DNA of 10,942 nt from an uncultured Bacilli bacterium. GTDB taxonomy: Bacteria; Bacillota_I; Bacilli_A; RF39; UBA660. The notes below the pieces were generated by a model. That model was not told the origin of the DNA, ran no database searches, and saw only the letters and a program-made list of their open reading frames with translations. The DNA lies in contig CALVXT010000022.1 in assembly GCA_944371545.1 (NCBI GenBank), positions 1 to 10,942 on the forward strand, read 5' to 3'. Every line of letters starts with the position of its first letter. Position 1 is the stretch's first letter. The translations under genes were made by a program, and so were the position numbers. Of the stretch, positions 1 through 7,649 are shown in pieces.

Positions 1-3000
1 GTTCCAGCTCGGTATACATTATCTACTCCAAATAAAACTTTTGTATATTCGTGAGCACGCGCTTGATTTAAATCAGAAAAGTTCAAATCAATATCTGGAA
101 CTTTGTCGGCGTTAAAACCAAGGAAAGTTGCAAATGGGATATCGTGTCCATCTTTTTGCATCTTCTCGCCACATTTTGGACAAGTTTTATCAGGTAAATC
201 AAATCCACAAGAATAGGTTTGTCCTAAAGGGTTTCCATCATCGTCTTTAAATGTACTATACTTACATTTTGGACAACGATAATGAGCTTCTAGACTGTTT
301 ACTTCGGTAATCCCCATCATGTTTGCGACAAAGGATGAACCAACGGATCCACGAGAACCAACTAAGAAGCCTTCATCATTGGAATGTTTTACAAGTTTTT
401 GTGCGATTAAATAAATTACGTCATAGTTTGCTCCGATGATTCCGCCAAGTTTTTTCTCGGCTAACGCTTGTTTTTCCTCGTCACTACCCTCTTCTTCTAG
501 ATGATTTTTTACCATTTCAATAACGGCATTTTTTCCTTTTAAAATGGTATCATGCACCAATAAGAAAGCTTCACTTTCCTCACTTTTTTCAGCTTTACAC
601 GCATTGATTAAAGCATCTCCGTATAACTCTTTAGCAAGACGTTCTTCAATATTCATAGGAAGAGGTTCACCGTAAAGTTCTCTTGCTTTGTTATAAACAA
701 GTTCTGTCATCGTTTCTACTGAATTTGGAATTCTAGGTGCGAATGGTTTGGGTGTATCAATAATTACTTCAATCTCTTCACACATTTCTCTTATTTTATT
801 TGGATTTTCCACGACGATTTCATAAGCCACTTCAGCTGGTAAAAAGGAAAAATCTTCAAGCATTTCTTCAGTAGTTTTTAAATACATATTTGGTACTTCA
901 ATGCCCCTTCTATTTAAAGGATGAAGTTTTCCATTGAATTTCTGGTTAATAATAATTTCTCGATAGATTTTGTCTTCTTTTTTTAAATTATGAACATCTC
1001 CTGTGGCAACAACTGGTTTTCCTGCTTCTTTAGCAATTCGAATAATTCGTTTTAAATATTCTTCGGCTGCATAAACATTTGGGAATTTGGCTTCAGGACC
1101 AATTAAGTGAGTAAAGGCGCTTACTGGTTGAACCTCAATGTAATCATAAAAGCTCATCATATTTACCAATTCTTCATCTTCTTTACTGCCTGCTTTATCA
1201 AAAACTTCGCCGTTAATACAACCTGATCCGATTAACAAATTTTCTCGTAAATTTGCTAATTCATTTCTTGGAATTTTTGGTTGTTCATTTTTATATAAAT
1301 ATTTTGTGTTCGCAATGGAAACAATTTTGAATAAGTTTTTTAATCCTTCACGATTTTTAGCGATCATTGTCGCGTGGAACGGAAAGGAAAAACGAACTAA
1401 AGATTCCGTATCAATATTGTTTAGTAATTCAGTTGTCGTTGAAATATTTTGGTCATCTAAAGATTTACACATTTTATAAAATGCTAGGGCTGTTCCTTCA
1501 GCATCATAATCGGCACGGTGATGTTTATCTTCGTCCCAAGGCACATCCAATCGCTTTGTTAAGGTTTGTAATTTATGATTTGGCCAATCAGGATGAAGCA
1601 TTCTAGCAATACTCATGGTATCTAGTACACATTTTTTAAATTCACCAAAGCCATATTTATTACATGCAGCTTTCATGAAAGAAATATCGAATTTTGCATT
1701 GTGGGCTACCATAGGATAATCTTCTGCCCATTCTAAAAATCTTTTGGTAACATTTTCTTCATTATCTTTACCAGCTAACATCTCATCTGTGATAAATGTT
1801 AGTTCCGTAATCTTTTTAGGTAATGGACGATGTGGGTCGATTAATTCATCAAATCGATCGATTATTTTTCCATCTTTGATTTTTACAGCTCCGATTTCAA
1901 TCATTTGGTCGCTTCCAGCATAAAAGCCCGTTGTCTCGGTATCGAATACCACGAAAGTATCGGTAAGAAGATTATATTCGCTTGGATTAAAAATGATATC
2001 GACATCGTTATTTACAACGTTCATTTCTGCTCCATATAAAACTTTAAAGCGATCATTTCCTTCTTTCCCCTTATTTAAATCACATACGGCATGATATAAA
2101 TCTGGGAATGCCTGAACACAGTTGTGGTCAGTTACAGCAATTGCTTTATGTCCCATTTTAGCTGCATGTTTCACAAGTGTTTTGGCATCAATTACCCCAT
2201 CCATTGCACTCATCATTGTATGAGAATGAAGTTCAACTCTAGGTATTTCTGCTTCATCTTTTACGACTTCATCTTTGGAATCCATTTTTTCCATATTTCG
2301 AATACTTAACACTAAATCTTTAGCAAAGTTATCAAATTCCACATTACCTTGAATTCGATACCAGTTTCCTGCTTTTAAACTTCCCATAACTGCTTGATAT
2401 TCTTTTTTATCTCGTTTAAAAATTTTAGCCAAAATTGAATTTGTTTTATCACTTACTTTTAAAGTAATAATATTAATATTTTCTCGTTCTAAAGTATCAA
2501 TTCCAAAAATGTAGGCTTCAATAATTACGTTTTTAGCATCTCCCATAATATTATTAATCGCAGTTGGTTCCCCATCAATTGCTTTGCCAAGTAAAATATT
2601 TCCTTCGATTTTTGGTTTTACTTCAACAACTTCTCTTTCTTCTTTGTCCTTTTGAATTTCTTCCTTTATGCTTTTTTGCATCTCTTCATCAAAAGCAATT
2701 TCAAAATTTACTTTACCTAAACCATAGCCTTTTAAAGTTTCTTCCATTTTTTTGGTTTCTTTTTTCATTTCTTCTTCAACGGTACGATTCGAAACACCTA
2801 TCTTACATGTTTTGTTTTGGCAAACAGGTATAGTATCTAAAACTCCAACTAAGGAAGGTTTTTTTTCAACCACTTCTTTTAAAAGAGCTTCTACATATCC
2901 ATTCAAATCTTCTTCTGTCACTTCTTCATATTGAAGTGTAATATAACAATTTTCTTTTTGATGAATTTTATTTTTGCATGCTTCAAATAATTCTTTGACA

Positions 3001-3155
3001 ACTTCATAAGGCAAAACCTGATGATTTTTCATTAAAACTTCAAATGTTTCTGTATTTTTATGTAAGAAAACTTTTACAATTTCGATATTTTTTAAAATTT
3101 CTCTATCTCCCTGATAAGAAATACTGTCTAAAAATCTTACAACGTCATCTGCCAT
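1..3155 (-). CDS. polC: DNA polymerase III, PolC type (partial, C-terminus off the window)
   Basis: PolC is the main replicative polymerase of low-GC Gram-positive bacteria and carries its own 3'-5' proofreading exonuclease. About 1051 residues are present; the family is usually about 1430-1450, so the rest of the palm, the fingers and the C-terminal domains are cut off at base 1. Seen in order: an N-terminal domain; an OB-like region (about 220-300); the start of the PHP domain with HSH at 310-312; an inserted DnaQ-like exonuclease beginning at D405/E407 (FDTETTGF), with AHNAKFD near 483 and HHRADYD near 545; the rest of PHP, including a GDVH motif; polymerase motif GSRGS at 933-937; a zinc finger with C961, C964, C992 and C995; and catalytic acids D1021 and D1023 in PDIDLNF. 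The PHP metal-ligand motifs look intact. The ATG at 3155 has an ideal RBS and lies 2 bases after the dnaE stop, so the two are almost certainly co-translated. Identification is secure. Confidence 0.97.
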   Translation of the reverse strand, partial: MADDVVRFLDSISYQGDREILKNIEIVKVFLHKNTETFEVLMKNHQVLPYEVVKELFEACKNKIHQKENCYITLQYEEVTEEDLNGYVEALLKEVVEKKPSLVGVLDTIPVCQNKTCKIGVSNRTVEEEMKKETKKMEETLKGYGLGKVNFEIAFDEEMQKSIKEEIQKDKEEREVVEVKPKIEGNILLGKAIDGEPTAINNIMGDAKNVIIEAYIFGIDTLERENINIITLKVSDKTNSILAKIFKRDKKEYQAVMGSLKAGNWYRIQGNVEFDNFAKDLVLSIRNMEKMDSKDEVVKDEAEIPRVELHSHTMMSAMDGVIDAKTLVKHAAKMGHKAIAVTDHNCVQAFPDLYHAVCDLNKGKEGNDRFKVLYGAEMNVVNNDVDIIFNPSEYNLLTDTFVVFDTETTGFYAGSDQMIEIGAVKIKDGKIIDRFDELIDPHRPLPKKITELTFITDEMLAGKDNEENVTKRFLEWAEDYPMVAHNAKFDISFMKAACNKYGFGEFKKCVLDTMSIARMLHPDWPNHKLQTLTKRLDVPWDEDKHHRADYDAEGTALAFYKMCKSLDDQNISTTTELLNNIDTESLVRFSFPFHATMIAKNREGLKNLFKIVSIANTKYLYKNEQPKIPRNELANLRENLLIGSGCINGEVFDKAGSKEDEELVNMMSFYDYIEVQPVSAFTHLIGPEAKFPNVYAAEEYLKRIIRIAKEAGKPVVATGDVHNLKKEDKIYREIIINQKFNGKLHPLNRRGIEVPNMYLKTTEEMLEDFSFLPAEVAYEIVVENPNKIREMCEEIEVIIDTPKPFAPRIPNSVETMTELVYNKARELYGEPLPMNIEERLAKELYGDALINACKAEKSEESEAFLLVHDTILKGKNAVIEMVKNHLEEEGSDEEKQALAEKKLGGIIGANYDVIYLIAQKLVKHSNDEGFLVGSRGSVGSSFVANMMGITEVNSLEAHYRCPKCKYSTFKDDDGNPLGQTYSCGFDLPDKTCPKCGEKMQKDGHDIPFATFLGFNADKVPDIDLNFSDLNQARAHEYTKVLFGVDNVYRAG

Positions 3156-3157
3156 AC

Positions 3158-6079
3158 TTATACTCCTTCTTTTATTTTTTCTATTTTATTTACATTAATT
3201 TGATATTCCATATATCGTCTTGCTACTCGACCATAGATAAGTAACACATCGCCGATTTTACATTCGGATAATTCTTTCATCTCCGAAGCAAATACCACAA
3301 AGTTACCTGTGGCTGTTTCATCGCTCACGGTTAGAAACGCCATTTTGGTATTATTTTTGGTTAAAACTTCTTTTTTATATTCTAGAAGACCAACGACTTT
3401 AACATATTTATTATGAAAATGCTCAATATTTTCTAATTTCATAATCGATTCATCAATATACTTGCTTGCTGGATGGTTGCTAATATAAAATCCAAAGGAT
3501 TCGTACTCTTCTTTTCTTTTTTCTTCATTCGTTAATTCTGGTCTTTTTACAAGAGCTGGTTTCATAACTAAGCTCGAATCCAAATCTCCTCTTAGCATAG
3601 CATAATTTAAAGCAACATCTAAATTTTCTCTTAACGTATTATGATTTTCATTAAAAGAATCTAGAGCGCCTGCTAAAATTAAAGACTCAATGGTTTTTTT
3701 GTTAACACTTTTTCCATAAGTTCTAGAAACAAAATCTAAGTAATCTATAAACGCTCCTTTTTCTCGTTCTTCTAAAATATTTTTTACGGATTCCATTCCT
3801 AAATTTTTAATAACTGTGAACGGCATCAAAAGAGAGTTTCCTAAAATTTTATATTCAAAACCACTTTCATTAATCATAGGAGGTAAAATGGTAATTCCTC
3901 TTCGTTTTGCTAAAGCAATATACTCCTTTGTTTTTCCACTACTATCTACATTCATGTTTAATAAGTTTGCTAGATAATATACCGGATAGTAACATTTTAA
4001 ATAAGCCATTTGGTATCCAATTAAGGCATAAGGAACAGAATGAGATTTGTTAAAACCAAAATTTGCAAATTTCAAAATCAAGTCGTAAATTTCTTTAGCA
4101 ATTTTCCTTGCGTATCCTCTTTTCTCTGCTTGATTTAAAAACATTTCCTCACCACTTACAATGACTTCACGTTTCTTTTTACTCATTGCTCTTCTTATCG
4201 TGTCTGCCTCGGCAAAGGTAAATCCTCCTATTTTTACTAAAATTTGCATAATTTGTTCTTGATAAACAATAATGCCATAGGTCTCTTTTAAAATAGGCTC
4301 TAAATCTGGATGCAAATAGGTAATTTTTTCTTTTCCTTCTTTTCTTCTAATAAACGAATCAATATTATCCATAGGTCCTGGCCTATATAAAGCAATAGCT
4401 GAGACAATGTCTAAAAAACTCGTTGGTTTTAATTTTCGGAGGAAATTTTTCATTCCTTCGCTTTCAAATTGAAATACTCCAACTGTATCGGCTTTCGTAA
4501 ATATCTCTAAAACTTTTGAGTCGTTCAATTCTATCTTATTTAAATTTACTAGGACATTTGAATTTTCTTTTATCAGTTTTAAAATATTGGCAATTATCGT
4601 AAGATTTCGTAACGCTAAAAAGTCCATTTTCAAAAGACCTAATTCTTCTAGATAATTCATCGTAACCCCGGTAAGTAATTCACTCCCATTATAATGAATA
4701 GGTATAACATCATCTATTGGAACACTTGAAATGACCACTCCTGCGGCGTGAGTAGAGATATGTTTTTTTAGTCCTTCTAATTTTAAAGAAATTTGTACAA
4801 GTTTTTTTAGACTTTCTTGTGTATTTATTAAATACTGAACATCTTTATTTTGTAAATTTTCTTTTAAATCTAACTTAGCATCAATATGATTTACAAAAGA
4901 GTCTAAAATTGCTGGATGGATTTCTAAACATTTGCCAACACTTCGTAAAACTAGTTTGCTTTTTAATGTTCCAAAAGTCATGATATTCGCGACATTTTTT
5001 TTACCATATCGTTCTTTTACATAAGAGACAACAGCATCACGTTTGCTTTCTTCAAAATCAATATCAATATCGGGCATGGTTATTCGTTCTGGATTTAAAA
5101 ACCTTTCAAATAATAAATGATACTCTAAAGGATCTACATCTGTAATTCCAAGACAGTAACTTACTAATGAACCTACAGCACTTCCTCTTCCTGCGCCGAC
5201 TAAAATCGAATTTTTTTTGGCATAAAAAACATAATCATAAACAATTAGAAAATAATCTGCAAAGCCCATTTTTTCAATAACAGAAAGTTCATATTCTAAA
5301 CGTTCTTCATAGTTTTTTAAAATTTTTCCATTTAATCTCTTTTTTAATCCTTTGTACGCTAAAGCTTTTAAATAAGAAAAAGAATCTTGATCTTCTAAAT
5401 ATTTAGGAATATATCGTTTATCTTTTGGAATAGTTATTTTTGAAGTACGAATGAACTCTTCCATTACTTCATCTGACTCAATTTTCTCCTCGTAATATTC
5501 TAATGCGTTCTTTTCATAATCTTTTTTTTCAATTACGGCATAGCTATTATTTGTATCAATAGCTAGAAGCATATTAAGATAAAAACTATCTTGTTTTAAA
5601 AACATTTTAAAATCTGGGCAAAATAAAACATTTTTTGTGACAATTAATGCATTATTTTTTTCGTATTCTGTCGTATATCCAATATAAAGATTTGGAAATA
5701 TTTTGGAAAATTCTTTAAACATTTCAATTTCTTGATAAGGCAAGATTATATTTATATTTTTTTTTTTTGTTTCTAAATCATACATGGATAATATTTTTTC
5801 TTCTTTTTTGGTATGAAGTTTTAATAAAGTAAGATATCCTTGATATCCTCTTGCATATATATAAAAAGTATTGGTGTCTATTTTCACTTCTAAACCAATA
5901 AGTGGAGTAATATTATGTTCTAAACAACTATCATAAAATTCCATTACGCCGAATAAATTCTCGTCACATATTCCGCATATATTTATCTTGTTTTTTTCCA
6001 AAAAAAGAATTAGGTCGGGTATTTTAATTAGGCTTTTCATTAATGAATAATCTGTTGTAACTTTTATCGGTACAAACAT
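3158..6079 (-). CDS. dnaE: DNA polymerase III alpha subunit, DnaE type (compact)
   Basis: This is the second C-family replicase of Firmicutes. It is error-prone, lacks proofreading, and in Bacillus extends RNA primers before hand-over to PolC. It has 973 residues from the ATG at 6079. Seen: a shortened N-terminal PHP-like domain (about 1-205); GRGSAVGS at 297-304; FERFLNPER followed by PDIDIDF at 336-342 (acids D337, D339, D341); the third catalytic Asp D486 in LLKMDFLALR; YRPGPM near 566; YQEQIM near 606; KFANFGFNKSHS near 670-681; a helix-hairpin-helix region (about 752-808); and an OB fold (about 892-965) at the very end. The Bacillus protein is about 1115 residues and has a domain beyond the OB fold that is absent here. 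The PHP histidine motif is replaced (FVPIKVTTDYSL), so no PHP activity is expected. No clear QxxLF clamp-binding motif is seen in the usual stretch before the OB fold. A GTG at 6088 would add three residues, but the RBS spacing and promoter position favour the ATG. Confidence 0.95.
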   Translation of the reverse strand: MFVPIKVTTDYSLMKSLIKIPDLILFLEKNKINICGICDENLFGVMEFYDSCLEHNITPLIGLEVKIDTNTFYIYARGYQGYLTLLKLHTKKEEKILSMYDLETKKKNINIILPYQEIEMFKEFSKIFPNLYIGYTTEYEKNNALIVTKNVLFCPDFKMFLKQDSFYLNMLLAIDTNNSYAVIEKKDYEKNALEYYEEKIESDEVMEEFIRTSKITIPKDKRYIPKYLEDQDSFSYLKALAYKGLKKRLNGKILKNYEERLEYELSVIEKMGFADYFLIVYDYVFYAKKNSILVGAGRGSAVGSLVSYCLGITDVDPLEYHLLFERFLNPERITMPDIDIDFEESKRDAVVSYVKERYGKKNVANIMTFGTLKSKLVLRSVGKCLEIHPAILDSFVNHIDAKLDLKENLQNKDVQYLINTQESLKKLVQISLKLEGLKKHISTHAAGVVISSVPIDDVIPIHYNGSELLTGVTMNYLEELGLLKMDFLALRNLTIIANILKLIKENSNVLVNLNKIELNDSKVLEIFTKADTVGVFQFESEGMKNFLRKLKPTSFLDIVSAIALYRPGPMDNIDSFIRRKEGKEKITYLHPDLEPILKETYGIIVYQEQIMQILVKIGGFTFAEADTIRRAMSKKKREVIVSGEEMFLNQAEKRGYARKIAKEIYDLILKFANFGFNKSHSVPYALIGYQMAYLKCYYPVYYLANLLNMNVDSSGKTKEYIALAKRRGITILPPMINESGFEYKILGNSLLMPFTVIKNLGMESVKNILEEREKGAFIDYLDFVSRTYGKSVNKKTIESLILAGALDSFNENHNTLRENLDVALNYAMLRGDLDSSLVMKPALVKRPELTNEEKRKEEYESFGFYISNHPASKYIDESIMKLENIEHFHNKYVKVVGLLEYKKEVLTKNNTKMAFLTVSDETATGNFVVFASEMKELSECKIGDVLLIYGRVARRYMEYQINVNKIEKIKEGV
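3163..3168 (-). promoter_or_regulatory. Ribosome binding site of polC inside the end of dnaE
   Basis: On the minus strand AAGGAG lies 7 bases before the polC ATG. It is made from the last sense codons of dnaE, whose stop TAA falls between the RBS and the polC start. Ribosomes finishing dnaE therefore stop on top of the polC initiation site, which suggests translational coupling. Confidence 0.85.
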
Positions 6080-6088
6080 GTGCCTCAC

Positions 6089-6095
6089 CCACCTT
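6089..6095 (-). promoter_or_regulatory. Ribosome binding site deciding the dnaE start
   Basis: AAGGTGG on the minus strand lies 9 bases before the ATG at 6079 but directly abuts the in-frame GTG at 6088. A ribosome bound here can use the ATG and not the GTG, giving an N-terminus (MFVPIKV) that aligns with the usual start of DnaE proteins. Confidence 0.65.
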
Positions 6096-6104
6096 ACTTA
6101 AATA

Positions 6105-6113
6105 AGTATAACA
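6105..6113 (-). promoter_or_regulatory. Putative extended -10 promoter of dnaE-polC
   Basis: The minus strand reads TGTTATACT, an extended -10 (TG-n-TATACT), about 25 bases before the dnaE ATG, which would give a leader of roughly 20 bases holding the RBS. A TTGACT hexamer upstream (6133-6138) is 22 bases away, too far for a standard sigma-A spacer, so the promoter would depend mainly on the extended -10. No terminator is seen after the upstream gene, so read-through from it is also possible. Confidence 0.5.
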
Positions 6114-6255
6114 AGATTTTTCATATATTTCTAGTCAATCCAAAAGGCTTGACTTATTTTTTTCATTCGTAGGCTTTTTATAAGTCTTTTTGATAGATTT
6201 ATTTTTGGTTTCCATGTGACTTTTATTTTATCGTGTTTCTTAATCTTATCACATA

Positions 6256-7338
6256 TTATTTTTTAGAACGAGTGAGTAATATTTCGTCACTACTTTTTTT
6301 AATTTGCCAATAGGTATCCTGGTGAGCTTTATAAAATCTTTGAAAAAGTTTCTCATAGTCATAGAAACATTTTTGATAAAATGAATTAAACGTATCATAT
6401 AGTTGTTTTTGAGACGGATTAAATGAATTTCCATACCTTTGAGAAAAATTAGGATTAAAAACTTTCATATTTTTCTCTTCATTATAATATCGGACAGCAT
6501 TCCCTGTTCCGGTTCGTAAATAAATATGATTCGTCGGATCAAAGTGAGTGACAACATCTTTTTGTTTTGTAGTTACGATTACATGATTAGGAATTTTTTT
6601 TGCTTTTGCAAGAACAATTCCGAGTAAAGGCTTCTTTAGTGATTCTTTCTCTTGTTTGCTTTCTTTTAAATAAGGTACTTTGGAAGTATCCATATTTAAT
6701 TCCTGTAAAAAATCTGAGAAATCTATTGTACTGAAAAGATAAGGTTCATCTTCTGTTTCATTTTCTAAACTCATATAGGTTTTAGAGGCATCAAAATTTA
6801 AATTTTTCTCTATATTTGTGAGTAAATCCACAATATTTCGACAACATCCGGCTCCTCTAATTAAAGTGGTAATTAGATGGGTATAGTGAATATCTATTTT
6901 GTTTTCGTAATGCCAGTGATGCGCAAAAGATAAATATCCTCCTTTTACTAAAAATGTATAGGCTGCTTCTATTTCTTCTAAAGAAGTGATTTTTGCGTCA
7001 TCAAAAAGTTCTATTACGTCATTTATAAGTTTTTGCTCTTGTGCTTGTAAATATTCGTGAATTTCTGTTTCTAAGAAAATTACTTCTTTATCATCTTGTA
7101 AAGATTTTAATTTATCCCATAAAAAAGTCAATGTTTTTAAACTTTCGTAAGTTAAATCTGTCATTAATAAGCAATTGATGATTGCCCAAAAATTGGAATA
7201 ATTGGCTATATATAAACTTAAAGGAATAGATGTACCGCCAAATCCTAATACAAAGAAAATATGAGAAATGTCTTTTTTTATTTTCAAAATTTCTTCTTCT
7301 ATTTTCCAATAAATTTTCTTGTAATTTTCTAAATTCAT
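6256..7338 (-). CDS. Unrecognised protein with a transglutaminase-like Cys/His/Asp arrangement
   Basis: I cannot name this 360-residue protein. Its central and C-terminal parts have the order of motifs expected of the transglutaminase/papain fold: GAGCCRN with adjacent C165/C166 at a helix start, then NHVIVTT with H252, then HFDPT with D267. The HFDPT motif, with Asp on a strand shortly after the His strand, is characteristic of transglutaminase-like proteins. The N-terminal 160 residues are mostly helical and charged, with a hydrophobic stretch at about 24-60 that could be one or two membrane segments or a buried core; there is no clear signal peptide. The region after 285 is rich in Tyr, Phe and Lys. 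The ATG at 7338 was chosen because a -35/-10 promoter and a GGTGA RBS precede it; an upstream in-frame TTG at 7389 is part of the -35 box. It could be a protease, amidase or inactive fold relative. Coding status is very likely; function is inferred. Confidence 0.8.
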   Translation of the reverse strand: MNLENYKKIYWKIEEEILKIKKDISHIFFVLGFGGTSIPLSLYIANYSNFWAIINCLLMTDLTYESLKTLTFLWDKLKSLQDDKEVIFLETEIHEYLQAQEQKLINDVIELFDDAKITSLEEIEAAYTFLVKGGYLSFAHHWHYENKIDIHYTHLITTLIRGAGCCRNIVDLLTNIEKNLNFDASKTYMSLENETEDEPYLFSTIDFSDFLQELNMDTSKVPYLKESKQEKESLKKPLLGIVLAKAKKIPNHVIVTTKQKDVVTHFDPTNHIYLRTGTGNAVRYYNEEKNMKVFNPNFSQRYGNSFNPSQKQLYDTFNSFYQKCFYDYEKLFQRFYKAHQDTYWQIKKSSDEILLTRSKK

Positions 7339-7345
7339 TTTTTTT

Positions 7346-7350
7346 TCACC
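7346..7350 (-). promoter_or_regulatory. Ribosome binding site of the transglutaminase-like gene
   Basis: GGTGA on the minus strand, followed by seven A residues and the ATG at 7338. It is a modest Shine-Dalgarno but correctly spaced, and it supports this start over the upstream TTG at 7389. Confidence 0.55.
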
Positions 7351-7360
7351 ACGTTCTGTT

Positions 7361-7389
7361 ATCTTATCAAAAAAAGAAAATTTTGACAA
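7361..7389 (-). promoter_or_regulatory. Sigma-A-type promoter of the transglutaminase-like gene
   Basis: The minus strand shows TTGTCA (7389-7384), a 17-base T-rich spacer, then TAAGAT (7366-7361), each one mismatch from consensus. Transcription would begin near 7354, leaving a leader of about 16 bases with the RBS. The in-frame TTG at 7389 is the first codon-sized part of the -35 box and therefore cannot be the translation start. Confidence 0.65.
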
Positions 7390-7403
7390 CTATCCGTTTA
7401 TAA

Positions 7404-7432
7404 TTGACTTATGACTAATATTTTGTTAAAAT
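7404..7432 (+). promoter_or_regulatory. Promoter of rpmB with extended -10
   Basis: TTGACT (7404-7409), a spacer of exactly 17 bases ending in TGT, then TAAAAT (7427-7432). The TG one base before the -10 makes it an extended -10 promoter, fitting a strongly expressed ribosomal protein gene. Transcription would start near 7439, about 26 bases before the rpmB ATG. Confidence 0.75.
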
Positions 7433-7451
7433 TTCTTAAGAAAAGAAATGC

Positions 7452-7458
7452 GGAGGTG
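7452..7458 (+). promoter_or_regulatory. Strong ribosome binding site of rpmB
   Basis: GGAGGTG, a near-complete anti-16S match, lies 6 bases before the ATG at 7465. It settles the start: the longer reading frame opening at 7411 would begin inside the promoter. Confidence 0.85.
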
Positions 7459-7464
7459 AATATA

Positions 7465-7617
7465 ATGGCAAAGAAAGTAACAACCAAAAAGCCTTTAACT
7501 GTTAATTCAAGAAGTAAAGCATTAAACGCGACTAAAAGACGTCAAAAAGTAAATTTACAAAAGAAGACGATTAATGGGGAAAAAGTAATTATAAGTGCTC
7601 GTGAAGCAAAAAAGTAG
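7465..7617 (+). CDS. rpmB: 50S ribosomal protein bL28 (short, cysteine-free form)
   Basis: bL28 is a small basic protein of the large ribosomal subunit. This copy has 50 residues, against about 62 in Bacillus. The core matches the family: NSRSKALNATKRR corresponds to the GNNRSHAMNASKR block, then VNLQKK (family ANLQKV), NGEKV, and ISAREAKK (family VSARALKSG). The N-terminal part (MAKKVTTKKPLTV) has none of the cysteines that bind zinc in some bL28 proteins, and the C-terminal SGKVE tail is missing. It has its own promoter, RBS and terminator and faces the end of rpe, the same convergent orientation as in Bacillus, where rpmB lies just past the prkC-cpgA-rpe-thiN cluster. The synteny strongly supports the assignment. 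Confidence 0.9.
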   Translation: MAKKVTTKKPLTVNSRSKALNATKRRQKVNLQKKTINGEKVIISAREAKK

Positions 7618-7623
7618 CTTAAT

Positions 7624-7649
7624 GAATGTTTAAACATTCTTTTTTCTTT
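7624..7649 (+). terminator. Intrinsic terminator of rpmB
   Basis: The perfect palindrome GAATGTTTAAACATTC (7624-7639) is followed by TTTTTTCTTT. In RNA it would form a 5-6 bp stem with a small A/U loop and a U tract, 7 bases after the rpmB stop. It has few GC pairs but a good U run. Confidence 0.75.

Noticed and set aside
1367..3244. Several plus-strand open frames of 60-90 codons inside polC and the dnaE end
   Set aside because: They lie antisense to a continuous, motif-rich polC/dnaE reading frame, have low-complexity Phe/Leu-rich translations and lack RBS or promoter signals.
6133..6161. Plus-strand hairpin AGTCAA/TTGACT followed by TATTTTTTT, resembling a terminator
   Set aside because: It would terminate plus-strand RNA, but no plus-strand gene precedes it; the stem is only 6 bp in an AT-rich gap.
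6214..6254. Inverted repeat ATGTGA / TCACAT just after the transglutaminase-like gene
   Set aside because: Arms of 6 bp with a 29-base loop and no T tract on the minus strand; not a convincing terminator or operator.
7339..7389. TTG start at 7389 for the transglutaminase-like gene
   Set aside because: The TTG is part of a well-spaced -35 box, and a better RBS precedes the ATG at 7338.
7383..7404. Plus-strand TTGACA plus TATAAT, both perfect consensus hexamers
   Set aside because: They are separated by only 10 bases, far below the 16-18 needed. The TTGACT/TAAAAT pair with a 17-base spacer is the better rpmB promoter.
7411..7464. Longer start for rpmB beginning at the ATG at 7411
   Set aside because: These codons contain the -10 box and the strong RBS; the extra residues match no bL28.
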